Shown here: positions 1 through 9,062 of the stretch, in pieces
How the letters are laid out: every line of letters starts with the position of its first letter
Numbering within the stretch: position 1 is the first letter of the stretch
Assembly: GCA_004151065.3 (NCBI GenBank)
Contig: NWUY0300000281.1
Coordinates: forward strand, 14,365 to 41,303
DNA length: 26,939 nucleotides
Direction: 5' to 3'
Source: Larix sibirica
Taxonomy: Eukaryota; Streptophyta; Pinopsida; Pinales; Pinaceae
The notes under the pieces: generated by a model
Told to the model about the DNA's origin: nothing
What the model saw: the letters and a program-made list of their open reading frames with translations, nothing else
Databases searched by the model: none
Made by a program: the position numbers and the translations under genes

Positions 1-2
1 AT

Positions 3-165
3 ATCCTCCTCGCTAAAATATTTATTAAAATATAGCCCTATACAAAATATACAATAATTTTGCATAATAAGAAAATAAACATGTATCCTCCGTACTAAAA
101 ATATTTATTAAAATATAGCCAAAACAACACAAAATATACAATCATTTTGGACTCATAATAAAATA
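3..165. repeat. AT-rich direct repeat, two units of about 80 bases
   Basis: Two adjacent units start with atcctcc and share the run attaaaatatagcc, then an acaaaatatacaat block and an ataataa block. They differ by scattered substitutions and small indels. No coding potential is seen. It is probably a small local duplication in decayed spacer DNA. Confidence 0.6.
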
Positions 166-194
166 TGCAATAGTTTAAAAATCGAATGTGAAAT

Positions 195-290
195 ATTGAT
201 ACACAGGTTAAGAGAGTTCATAGTTCGTGTATATTTATATAAATTATTGACACAAAAGTTAAGAGAGTTCATAGTTTGTGTATATTTCTG
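195..290. repeat. Tandem repeat, two units with a 51-base period
   Basis: The block beginning attgatacac at 195 recurs as attgacacaa at 246. Both units contain gttaagagagttcatagtt followed by gtgtatattt. A weak 60-codon minus-strand frame across this stretch is a product of the repeat and is not called as a gene. Confidence 0.7.
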
Positions 291-299
291 AACATTAAG

Positions 300-635
300 A
301 TAAGGATTACTTTTTTCCCAAGAAAAAAACCACAATCATATTGCATTTTTAGATGTTTTTTAAGCATAAAAACTTACACAGATTCAAGATCAAAAGCTCT
401 TAAAACCAGAATTACAAGACTTTCCAAATTGTAGCATTTCCTTTGTCTTTCTCATAAAGAAAACATTTCTCAAAATACAAGTACAAAATCTATTCTAAAA
501 ATTTCCACATCCATAAACTCAAAAAATATCCTAATCCGATCTTTCAAAAGCTACAAATGACTCGCAAGCCACTAGCCCTCCAAACCGGATAAAGAAAAAA
601 CATAAAATCAAAATTGTCTTATATTGATCTTCAAA
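300..635. other. Spacer without a gene, possible 3' untranslated part of a LINE
   Basis: No open frame or RNA gene is seen. The stretch lies directly downstream, on the minus strand, of the stop of the RNase H remnant at 636. It could therefore be that element's 3' untranslated region. No clear poly(A) tract or target-site duplication was found to mark an end. Confidence 0.35.
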
Positions 636-1115
636 TTACAACCAAAACAAACACTGGTCCAACCTATTCAGAATCACATTGGTCCCTTTCTTCAAAATTT
701 GTTGATAGATGTATTCTCTCTGAATATCATTCTCCTCCTCTAATATATGCCATCTATTTTGATTCATAGATAATCCTTCCTTTGATAAGCTGTCAGCTAA
801 CTCTTTTCTCTCCCTATATATATGATTGTAGGATGGATCCTCAAGGAGATTCCTCAATCTTACCACTTCGAGTAAGCCTTGATTCAGAAGATTATTCTAA
901 CACTTTTTTCCTCTTGAACCTAGTGTAATAGTCTGTGCATCTCCAAAAATTTATAACCCTCTGAGATTTTTTTCTATTGTTGTAACCAACAAAATCCTTA
1001 GAGCTTTTAGTTTAACAAGATTATTTTATCCATGTCCTACACAAGCTTTGAATTTCAAAAAATGATTTTCCAAGAAGTAAATTATTTCTCGAACTCCACA
1101 TACCGATGAATTACC
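636..1115 (-). pseudogene. Decayed RNase H domain of a plant LINE
   Basis: Read on the minus strand across frames, the conserved order of an RVT_3-type RNase H domain can be followed. First comes a GN..-CG..-IIY start (GNPG.AG.GGVIY in the family). Next is an NN...K.KALRILL stretch where the family has NN.AE..AL; the catalytic Glu position appears lost. Then comes IFGDAQTIT, matching the FGDS catalytic Asp motif with Ser changed to Ala. The domain ends with NHIYRERKELADSLSKEGL, matching the H..RE.N..AD.LSK motif with its last catalytic Asp. The last part is an uninterrupted frame (636-866), while stops and frameshifts break the earlier parts. In plant LINEs this domain follows the reverse transcriptase in ORF2. 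It may be the separated end of the minus-strand LINE at 3669-8345, or belong to another copy. It is not functional as read. Confidence 0.7.
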
Positions 1116-1130
1116 CTGTATCTATTATAA

Positions 1131-1880
1131 AAAATAAATCAAAATAAAAGTATATGACTTTTTATTATTATGATTTAAACAAATCAAAATAAAAATATAT
1201 AACTTTTTATTTATAATAATTAATTATCTTATTTAATATAACATAATTAAATATAATAAAATGAATCAATCTTATTATTAAATTAAATAATAAGCTTTAT
1301 ATTGATTCAGAATTTGAGATTAATATTTGAAAAAATAAAATTAAAGTAAGACTTTAAAATAATGATATTTTACTTAACATAACATAATTCAACATGATAA
1401 AATGAAGAAGTCACATTATTAAGTTAAAGAATAAAATATAACTTAATAATATGCTTTACATATTGATCTTGGGGTTTGAGGTTTAGTATAATTGAAAAAT
1501 GAAAAAGCATAAAAAAGCCATGCAATAGTGACTTTAGTGACTTATGTTCGAGAAGTAATATAATTTAGAAAAAACATAAAGTGTTTCATATATTGATTTT
1601 AGGATTTGAGAATCTACTTTAAAGGAAAAAGAAATATATTAAAAAAGGCATGTAATAGTGACTTGATGTTTGGCGTATAATATAATTGAGATGAATGTAA
1701 AGACAAAAAAAAAAAGAAGCTTTGCAATAAATCATCATTGATTTTGGTTTTGAGGTATATTACTTGCAACAAATCATAATTATTGATTTAAACTTTGAAA
1801 TTTTATGGAATCAAGAAAAGTAGATAAAGCAATAGAGAAAGTCTTGTTTGAGATTTAATATAATTGTGAAACTCTAAAAA
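1131..1880. repeat. AT-rich degenerate tandem repeats
   Basis: An aaatcaaaataaaa block at about 1135 recurs near 1191 with a period near 56. From about 1240 a looser unit of roughly 120-170 bases recurs about four times. It carries cataatt-aa-at-ataaaatgaa, then a gctttayatattgatt block followed by a tttgag block, then gcatg-aatagtgactt. Divergence is high, and no gene is visible. Confidence 0.5.
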
Positions 1881-1968
1881 AAATTATAAAAAAACGCGAG
1901 TAATATAAATGAGACACCATCTTATTACAAAAAACAAAAAGACAAGAAAGAACCTTAGAAACCATCCT

Positions 1969-2725
1969 AGCAACTTGGGTTACAATTACATATGATGAAA
2001 CTTAAGCTCCACACGAATGTAGAGCTCCTAAATTTCGATGTGGGACAAGAGTGGGAGGTTTATAATGCCCCCATTGGACATTTAGTAGTCAAAACGCTGA
2101 AAACCAATGTTTTTAAATTCTAGGTTGCCTTTCATGGAATTGTGTTAATAACTAGTTGCAATCTCCTTAACCTTCATACTAGGGTCACAACCATTTAAAT
2201 ATAGATTGTGTGGAACACTACATGTGGTTGTGAGTTCTTCACTTTCTATTATGTTCCTTTCCATCGATATCCAAGGTCTCCTCATCATTTTTAACACAAT
2301 CTGCGATGGTCTTGAGACTTTCCTTACAGTGGTTGGCACTCTAGATACCAAATGAGCCTCTCCAAATGAGAGGATGTAACAAAATGGTATTGTGTCCAAG
2401 TGGAGGGGCGAGTGGAAAATTTGATCTAGCATGTAGGACACAATTACATATTATGAAACCTAAGTTGCACATGAAAGTAGAGCTCATAAATTTCCACAAG
2501 TTGGACAAGAGTTAGAAGTGTGTAATGCCCCCCTAGACATTTAGTGGCTCCAAGATTATGTAAAAAAAACTTAAAAATTCCAAGTCGTCTTTCTTCAAAT
2601 TGTGTCTCTGACAGGTTGGAAACTCCTTAATCCTTAACATTCATATTAAGGCTGACAATGTATCCATATATAGAATTGTGTGAAACACTCCATATGGTTG
2701 TGGGGTCTTCGCCTTCCCCTCACTC
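1969..2725 (-). repeat. Pair of direct repeats about 460 bases apart, TRIM-like
   Basis: Unit 1 (about 1969-2240) and unit 2 (about 2428-2725) share ctagca, acaattacatat-atgaaac, tgtagagctc, an aatgccccc block, ggacaagagt, and gaattgtgt or tgtgtggaacact. On the minus strand unit 1 reads TTGTCCCACATCG, a string common in plant miniature LTR retrotransposons. The interval between the units has no convincing gene. On the minus strand it contains TGGTATCTAGAG, resembling a tRNA-Met primer-binding site, but about 85 bases from the repeat edge rather than adjacent to it. The element class is inference; the repeat pair is directly visible. Confidence 0.5.
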
Positions 2726-3668
2726 AAGACGTTGATAAACATGGAGTGATTTTTTATTTAGTCAACTTCTCTCTCTGGATCTTTGTTTGTAATTCCCTCT
2801 TTCTTGTGATTCAAATTAATTTATGATTATTTGTCTCTCCAAGAGGAGGGGCACACTTGGGAAAATGTAGAGCAAGATGGGCATCAAGAACTCTTTCAAT
2901 TGTGAAGCATTGGGGACAAGCATCACATTCATGGCATAAGATCCTAGTGACTCAACAAACTTTTCTCTCGTCTTTTCTAGTTAATCCATCTCGGGTATAA
3001 TAAAATCAATTTAAAACCCCAAGCTAAAAACAAACAAAAATTTATACCGGTCACATCCCTTTGTTTTTCACCAAAGCCAAATTGGGTAATGTTGAGTGTC
3101 CCTAGAGCCATCAAAACAACCCTTAGGCATCATCATTAAGGACTCCACTTGCCCAACACGAAGCCACTAGTTTGTCTGGGGCTTACGCATTGCGTGGGGA
3201 AGGCTGGGTATCTTATCCACATTGTGGTCCTTTTGCTTGTTTTCTCTCCCAATTAACTAATCTATCAATCAAGCAATTGAACAAGGTGTTAGCATACTTA
3301 AAAACCTAGTTTAATCATTGTCCTAGGTAATTCTCAAATCTTCACTTCAACACCCTGTTGAGAAAACCATCTATCTCCTAGCATATTCTACCTAGACTAT
3401 TACAATTAATCAAGATAGTAAAAACTAAGATTTCATCTTCCTTATATTTCATTAGATTCTCAGAGCCTCTCTTACTATCCATCTTTGGGTCTAGGGTTTA
3501 TTAATCAAGTCATTTTGTTCCAATCTATACAAGTACGTGTGAGTGTCTTGTTTTCTTAGTTGGTCTTCTTAGGGTAGCGAGGGTCTCCCCCTTTGCTATT
3601 TACTAGCATAAAGTGACGAGAATCATGTCCGGTGTGACAACGATAGTTTTCTTTGGTGGATAGAATCC
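2726..3668 (-). other. Gene-free spacer with a possible RNase H start motif
   Basis: No sustained reading frame is seen. On the minus strand 3104-3115 encodes FDGS in a KGCFDGSR context. This resembles the first catalytic Asp strand of LINE RNase H domains (FDGAS.GNPG), but what follows is not clearly alignable. If real, it would be the domain start of the LINE lying upstream on this strand. About 60 codons open on the minus strand near 2840-2985 are not recognised. Confidence 0.3.
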
Positions 3669-4739
3669 TTAGAGTGTCACCAATTTAGTTGTCCCGCCCT
3701 TTACCATCCTAGATAGGATACTCTTAAGTGAGACTACAATCTGTGTGATAACAAGATGAAACGAGAGTTTTTTTTCCATAGACATCCAGAAAACTGGGAT
3801 GCTTTCAAGTACAAATTTCACCAAGATAACCCTACCTCCCAGAGATAGCCATTTATAACACCAACATTTGATTATGTTGTCCACCTTTCGGAGCAACCAT
3901 TGTTAGTCTCTGCTAAGGTAGTAGTTTGGTTTAAGGAGGTAACCCAGGTACTTGAGACCTTTATCTATTGACTCCACTTGTAGGGGAAAGTAATTCAGGA
4001 TTTGTCCGAGCTCAACCTCATTAATATCATTATGAAAGAGACAAGATTTTTGAAGGCTCACCTCCATCCACGAAGCTATACAGAAGGCTTTAAGAATAGC
4101 ATGGTATGAATCCCATTCTTCACTCGTACCTTCGCCAAATAGTAACACATCATCTACGAATAAGAGATGAATATATTGATGCCTTGCAGTAACCTTTATC
4201 CCCTTGATCTTATGCATATGTTAAGCATGTAAAATCATTCTGTTGACTCCCTCAATTATCAAAAGGAAGAGTGGAGGTTACAGGGAGCACCCCCGTCCAA
4301 GGCCCTGAGAGCTCTTAAAATATCTAGTAGGGACATCGTTAACCAACATAGTAAATCTGGTTGAGGAGATGCAAGCCATTATCCACTTAGTTATCTTAAG
4401 TGGAAGTCCCACCTGTAACACAACTAACCTCAAAAAAAGCTAGTCCACTCAATCATAAGCTTTGATTAAATCCATTTTAAGAATCATTGCCTTCAATCTC
4501 TTAATTTTGATACAGTGGGGGCTCTCTTGAGCCACTCCAATAGCATCCATGATTTTCCAGTTGGAAAGGAAACCAAATTGTTCCATGGAAATACACTTGG
4601 ATAGAATGGGTTTGATCATGTTAGAAATAATTTTGGAGATAATCTTACATATCAAATTACACAAGGAGATTCGTCGGAATTCATGAAAGGATTTTGGATT
4701 AGCACTTTTAGGGATAAGTGCAATGTATGTAGTATTCAA
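3669..4739 (-). pseudogene. LINE ORF2, reverse transcriptase part
   Basis: The frame at 4449-4739 begins with the fingers motif YIALIPKSANPKSFHEFR-ISLCN. It continues with EQFGFL and ends in MDLIKAYD, the first catalytic Asp strand (motif A). Through 4218-4448 the reading changes frame and contains SSQGLGRGCSL (motif B) and an in-frame stop. The frame at 3903-4217 contains LLFVDDVLLFGEG, the second catalytic pair, with FADD changed to FVDD. The frame at 3669-3896 contains LSLGGRVILVKFVLESIP, the conserved segment just after the catalytic core. The family copies element RNA into DNA at the nicked target. Stops and frameshifts between the segments make this a pseudogene. The identification is firm; the exact 3' limit is not. 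Confidence 0.9.
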
Positions 4740-5189
4740 GGAACCAGAAACACACTATTTTGTATGAGATTCCTCCAGCACAACCAGGAGATCCCGCCCC
4801 ACTAAATCAAAGAACATGGAGAAAAAATCCACTGACCAGCCATCAAGTCCTAGACTCTTGGCCTTAGCAAATTTCCTCAGTACAACTTCTATTTCTGTCA
4901 AAGAGACCTCCCTCCCCACCTGTAAACCTTCTGCCTCGAAGAAAAATTTGGGATAGTGTTAAAGCACCTCCAACTGAGAGTCTATATTGGATATAACTAG
5001 GTCTTTAAAATAGTTCTCAAAATGCTTGATAGCTTCCCTTTCCAACTTATCTTGATTGTTAATGATCGAACCATTGGAATCCTTCAATTCCCAAATAGAG
5101 TTCACAATCCTTCAATGGTTTGCAAACTTGTAAAAAAAACTTGAATTGCAATCTCCCCACTTTATCCATATTGCCCAACTTTTCAAATG

Positions 5190-5414
5190 CTAAGCTTCTG
5201 CTTCGATCTTCAAAATCTTACTCTTCTTATCCTCCAAAGATTGTACTAACTCTTTGTCCTTTTGAGTGAATACAACAGCATTGCAATTCATAAAAAAATC
5301 TGAAATTTTCTCTTCAATGACCAATAGTTCTTGTCTCATATTTTGCTTCTTATATTCCTCCCATTTGACCACTATTTGTCTAAGGTTATTTAGCTTCTTC
5401 ACCAGCCCATACAT
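5190..5414 (-). pseudogene. LINE ORF2, linker between endonuclease and reverse transcriptase
   Basis: A 74-codon open stretch rich in Lys, Glu and Leu (for example KISDFFMNCNAVVFTQKDKE) lies between the endonuclease and reverse transcriptase parts on the same strand. Plant LINE ORF2 proteins have a helical linker of this kind there. No catalytic motif is expected or seen. Flanking stops show it is a fragment. Confidence 0.6.
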
Positions 5415-5518
5415 AGCTGAATCAACATGGTCTGGTCATTAGACTTCCATAACTCCTCAACCGGCCTAATGAAATCTTCGTCTTCTAACCACACATGGTT
5501 GAATTTGAAGGGGTAGCC

Positions 5519-6208
5519 CTATTTCTTTTTTACCAAGTCCAGTTGCAACACAATCGATCTATGGTCAGAGAACCCAGAGCAAAGTGACCAGGATTGAAAC
5601 CTAGGTATCAGCTCTGCCAGATCTTCTACTATGAAAAAATGATCCAATCGTTTTGCAATAGCTGCCTCTCCCACCCTCCTGTTTCGCCAAGTAGGAAAGA
5701 CTGGATAAGGGACCACATTTATAAGATTAAAGTAGCTTGATAGCGGGTCAGCTTGGAACAAGTTCCCAAATCTCACTCGCATCCAAGGTAAGGTTTAAGT
5801 CACCCCCCAATATCAAATAAGGGCCCTTCAGTTTACCACTCAACTCCATCGAATCCCAATACTCCTGCATGTTTGCATATGGGCCATAATAATTAAGAAT
5901 TCTGACCCGATCCTCCAAGCCCCTAATCTTCCCTTCCAATAAAATTCCTGCAGTGTCAATAAAAGGCTTTCAGTCAACCTCTGCAGGATTCCATATCACC
6001 AATAAGCCCCTAGATAATCCAACAACATCAATTGCACATACTTCCCATCCCAGGAACAAATGAAGGAAAACCTCACAAGCTTTGACTACAGGACACAGTT
6101 TCTTGGATCATCACTAGATTCTGATCAATTAATTTCGAACATCATTTTCAGGGCGTTAAATTTTGGGGCACACCCTAACCCCCTAATATTATAGGAGAGA
6201 AAAAACAT
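5519..6208 (-). pseudogene. LINE ORF2, apurinic/apyrimidinic-type endonuclease part
   Basis: An ATG at 6208 opens MFFLSYNIRGLGCAPKFNAL, the classical start of plant LINE ORF2 with the conserved Asn of the endonuclease. After a frameshift, VMIQET gives the catalytic Glu motif near 6100. At 5748-5939 NYYGPYAN and LILGGDLNLTL carry the G-D-N catalytic site. At 5519-5782, in another frame, come TWRNRR-GEA-IAKRLDHFF and the C-terminal SDH motif (GFSDHRSIVL). The family nicks target DNA to prime reverse transcription. Several stops (for example in FEIN*) and at least two frameshifts disable it. Confidence 0.88.
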
Positions 6209-6360
6209 TAGTCCACTGAATCCTTGGTCTACTCTACTCTAAGGGTCCAGAAGATTGGAGCAACTAAGGACTATCTCGCCGCTACTTTTAATCTGGAAGA
6301 AAGAGGGACATATGGACTTTCCTGACTCTCATCCCCCCTAGGCTCCATAGAAGGCTCATA

Positions 6361-8228
6361 CTATAATACTTTAATTGATTTCTTTTTCTTGAGGGTGACA
6401 TTTTGGAATCTGATCGAATTAATGTGAGAAACCCCAAGCTTCAATGGCTTATCAAAAAAATGGTTAAAAGGTTCCTTTCCCAGAACATCCCTATAGGAAG
6501 GGTCTGATATGGGTCCATTCGGTACAATATCCTTTGTTGGACTATCACCTGCTCCTATCGGACTAGAGTTCCCCTCGATCATATCACCTGAAAGAGATTC
6601 CCCTCACGGACACAAGGAACACTAAAAAGATTCAGAGACTCAAAAAAACCGCCCTCAACATGTTTTACTGGAGAAATTGGATGAATAACAGGTTCCACAA
6701 ACCCCGAAGCACAACCAAAGTTCTCAATCACACCCACAACCTCAACTTCAGGATTCAAATCTGGTTTGCTACCCGTGGGGATCCGACGTCCTTAAAAGAA
6801 AAAGGTTCAATACCCCCACCCGCATCAAAAGAATCAACAGAACCATTCCACAGAAGCACACGTCTTAATAATCTCTAATTCTTTCAGAGAGGGAATCTGA
6901 AACTGAATTGAGAGGATTATCGAGCTTACTGAGAATAGTAGGCATCGTTGTGTTAGCTATCCTTCTGCAAGATTCATCACCTCGCCTGACAAATGTGTAT
7001 CGATCCAGGGGATCCAACCGCTACCTTCCCCGTCGCATGCCCAGTTTGCTATGAGCCCTTTTTCCAAAAACCTTTGATTTTGTCATTGTCATTCCTGAGT
7101 CCTAGGCATTGGTTTCTTAAATGCCCCGTCTCTCCTCAGAGAAAGCACTGAAATTGGATTCGTTTATAATCCAGCTTTTGTGTGCACATCTCTTCACCCC
7201 AGCTAATCACAACCTCCGCAGGCAATCCTTTTGACACATCCATCTCGACCAGTATCGTTGCTACCCGCTTATCTACACCATATAGCATGTCCTGTTCCAT
7301 ATGAATGAGTCGCTCAATTTTGCTTGCCAGATCTTCAAACACCGGACAAGACCAAAGCTATATAAGAAATCTCGATAATAAACACCGCAGGTGCCGTATA
7401 ACCATTGGTTCTTTTAATGGATTGAAGGCAACATTCCACCTACTAAGAACCAAAGAGCCCCCTCGATAATCCATGGCCATGCAAGAATTTTCTCTGTTGC
7501 ATCCACAAACAAAAAATGAAAACAATACCATTAGTTAACCAAAATATTAAGCTTAGGGAAGTAGTCAACTACCGGTTTCCAATTAGCCCTCATCCATTCC
7601 ACAAACTGCGTTCGGGTTAATGAAGTGTACTCGAGCCGCCCAACTAGGGTTCTCGAAGTTAAACAAGCCACACAGTCCATATGCACATCCCGCCCTACTG
7701 TCATATAAATGGGTTCCTCAAGTGCTTTATATGTCTTCAGAGACCTTTCCACCCTAGCCTTCTGAAACCCCCGATGCAATACGCTATTCTCGCCCCCGAG
7801 AGCTAGGGTTTTTAGTATCCGAACCTCTAGGCAAAACCACTACCTACCTTCATCGGCCATTTACAACCTTCGGCCAGCTTTGACACCTTCTGGTCCAGTC
7901 CAAATAATCGTTTTTTAGTCACATTTTTATCTATTCATGGCCTCCTATTATCCAACTAGTGACCTGTCACCAGCCAGGTCCGATCACCCGAGAAAGCAGG
8001 TACAATTTTCCCCACTACCATATTCGCAAGCAGGTATCCTTCCATTTCAATACCCATACCATCCCCATAACCAGATAAATCATCACCATTATCGACAAAC
8101 CTCTTCTTTTTGAATTCCTTATCAAAAGGGAATATTCCACCAACCAGAGTCAACTCCTACCCCAACGCCACCCATTCCAGCAGCTCATCGTCCAGATCAG
8201 ATTGCGTGAAACACTGTGGGTCTGCCAT
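6361..8228 (-). pseudogene. LINE ORF1, nucleic-acid-binding protein remnant
   Basis: The likely start is the ATG at 8228 (MADPQCFTQSDLDDELLEW). An in-frame TAG follows, after which the same frame continues through 7956. At 7531-7779 LVGRLEYTSLTRTQFVEWM and NWKPVVDYFPKLNILVN resemble the DUF4283 region of plant LINE/gag-like ORF1 proteins. At 7136-7342 VATILVEMDVSKGLPAEVV leads into a CCHC zinc knuckle at 7106-7147. The second Cys position of that knuckle reads TGA, giving C-x-x-stop-x4-H-x4-C. The tail at 6361-6582 is open but has no named domain. Such proteins bind element RNA in a ribonucleoprotein. Numerous stops and frame changes make this copy dead. Confidence 0.8.
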
Positions 8229-8345
8229 CACCGCTCGGAAGCAAACCCTAAGTGTTTACCAAAAACCCTAGGTCTTCACCAAAAACCCTCTCTCATCCAA
8301 AAGCTTCCATAACTTCCCCCTCTCATTTTTGTTTCATAACTTAGT

Positions 8346-8612
8346 TGTTCTCTGTTGTGTGGGCGATTCCATTCATTCGAATGACTTTGAAACATCTAAA
8401 TTGATGGATTTTTACCTTAGGAAAATCTCATCAACCTAAGCCCATTGAGTGCTCCTCTAGGATTTTTCATTTGTACTTGTGGCAACATAGATGGCATTAC
8501 TATGTATGCCATTTGAGGCTTACACTAAGAAATGTTTTTTTAAGAAAAATATAACATTGTGAAGAAAAAGATAACATTGTGTAACTATGAGTGTTTCCAT
8601 TAATTACCTTAT
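8346..8612. other. Spacer between the LINE and the duplicated block
   Basis: No reading frame or RNA gene is seen. This is unique sequence between the LINE leader and the left edge of the 5253-base duplication, which begins at gcatcatcatgatg (8613). A short repeat (aaaaatataacattgtg / aaaaagataacattgtg) occurs at about 8546-8582. Confidence 0.4.
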
Positions 8613-8636
8613 GCATCATCATGATGTGTAAATATA

Positions 8637-9062
8637 TTTTTAAAATAATAATTACAAAATTTAATAATTGATTTAATAAAAGTTACAAAAAATACATATC
8701 AAAATTTATTATAATTTACTCAATTTAAAAAACAATTAATGAGATTACTTAAAAAAAGTTTTGATTTAATAAAACTTAAAAAAGTTTTTACTTTTTTAAT
8801 ATTATTATAGTATAATTATATTTATCACAATTTATTATATTTCACTAAAATTTAATCATATTTATCACAATTTATTATATATTTCACTCAAATTTACTCA
8901 ATTTTAAATACAGTTGATGTATATTACTATTTATTATATTTTACTAATTTTAGAAAAATAATAATTACTAAGTTTATTAATTGATTTGATAAAAATTAAA
9001 TTATCACAATTTATTATATATCACTCAAATTTACTCAATTTCAATACAGTCGACGTATATTT
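8637..9062. repeat. AT-rich repeat cluster, copy 1
   Basis: Several motifs recur. The string aaaataataattac appears near 8643 and 8953, each time followed by ttaattgattt-ataaaa. The string tatcacaatttattatat appears near 8822, 8861 and 9002. The string tcactcaaatttactcaatt appears near 8885 and 9019, each time leading to atacagt-ga-gtatat. The cluster is non-coding and could be a decayed satellite or transposon end. Confidence 0.6.

Larger units (their letters stand above)
3669..8345 (-). mobile_element. Degenerate non-LTR retrotransposon (plant L1-type LINE)
   Basis: On the minus strand the parts appear in the order expected of a plant L1-type LINE. First comes a short leader with two copies of ctagggtttttggt-like sequence (about 8229-8345). 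Next is ORF1, starting at 8228, with a DUF4283-like RNA-binding region and a zinc knuckle. ORF2 starts at 6208, with an apurinic endonuclease followed by a reverse transcriptase. All parts are broken by stops and frameshifts, so the copy cannot move on its own. The 3' end is uncertain, and the RNase H remnant at 636-1115 may be its separated tail. Target-site duplications were not found. It lies downstream of the duplicated block and has no visible link to the bHLH genes. Confidence 0.85.

Noticed and set aside
2145-2441. 98-codon minus-strand frame
   Set aside because: It spans the edge of a direct-repeat unit and the interval of the TRIM-like pair, with no domain and repeat-derived sequence.
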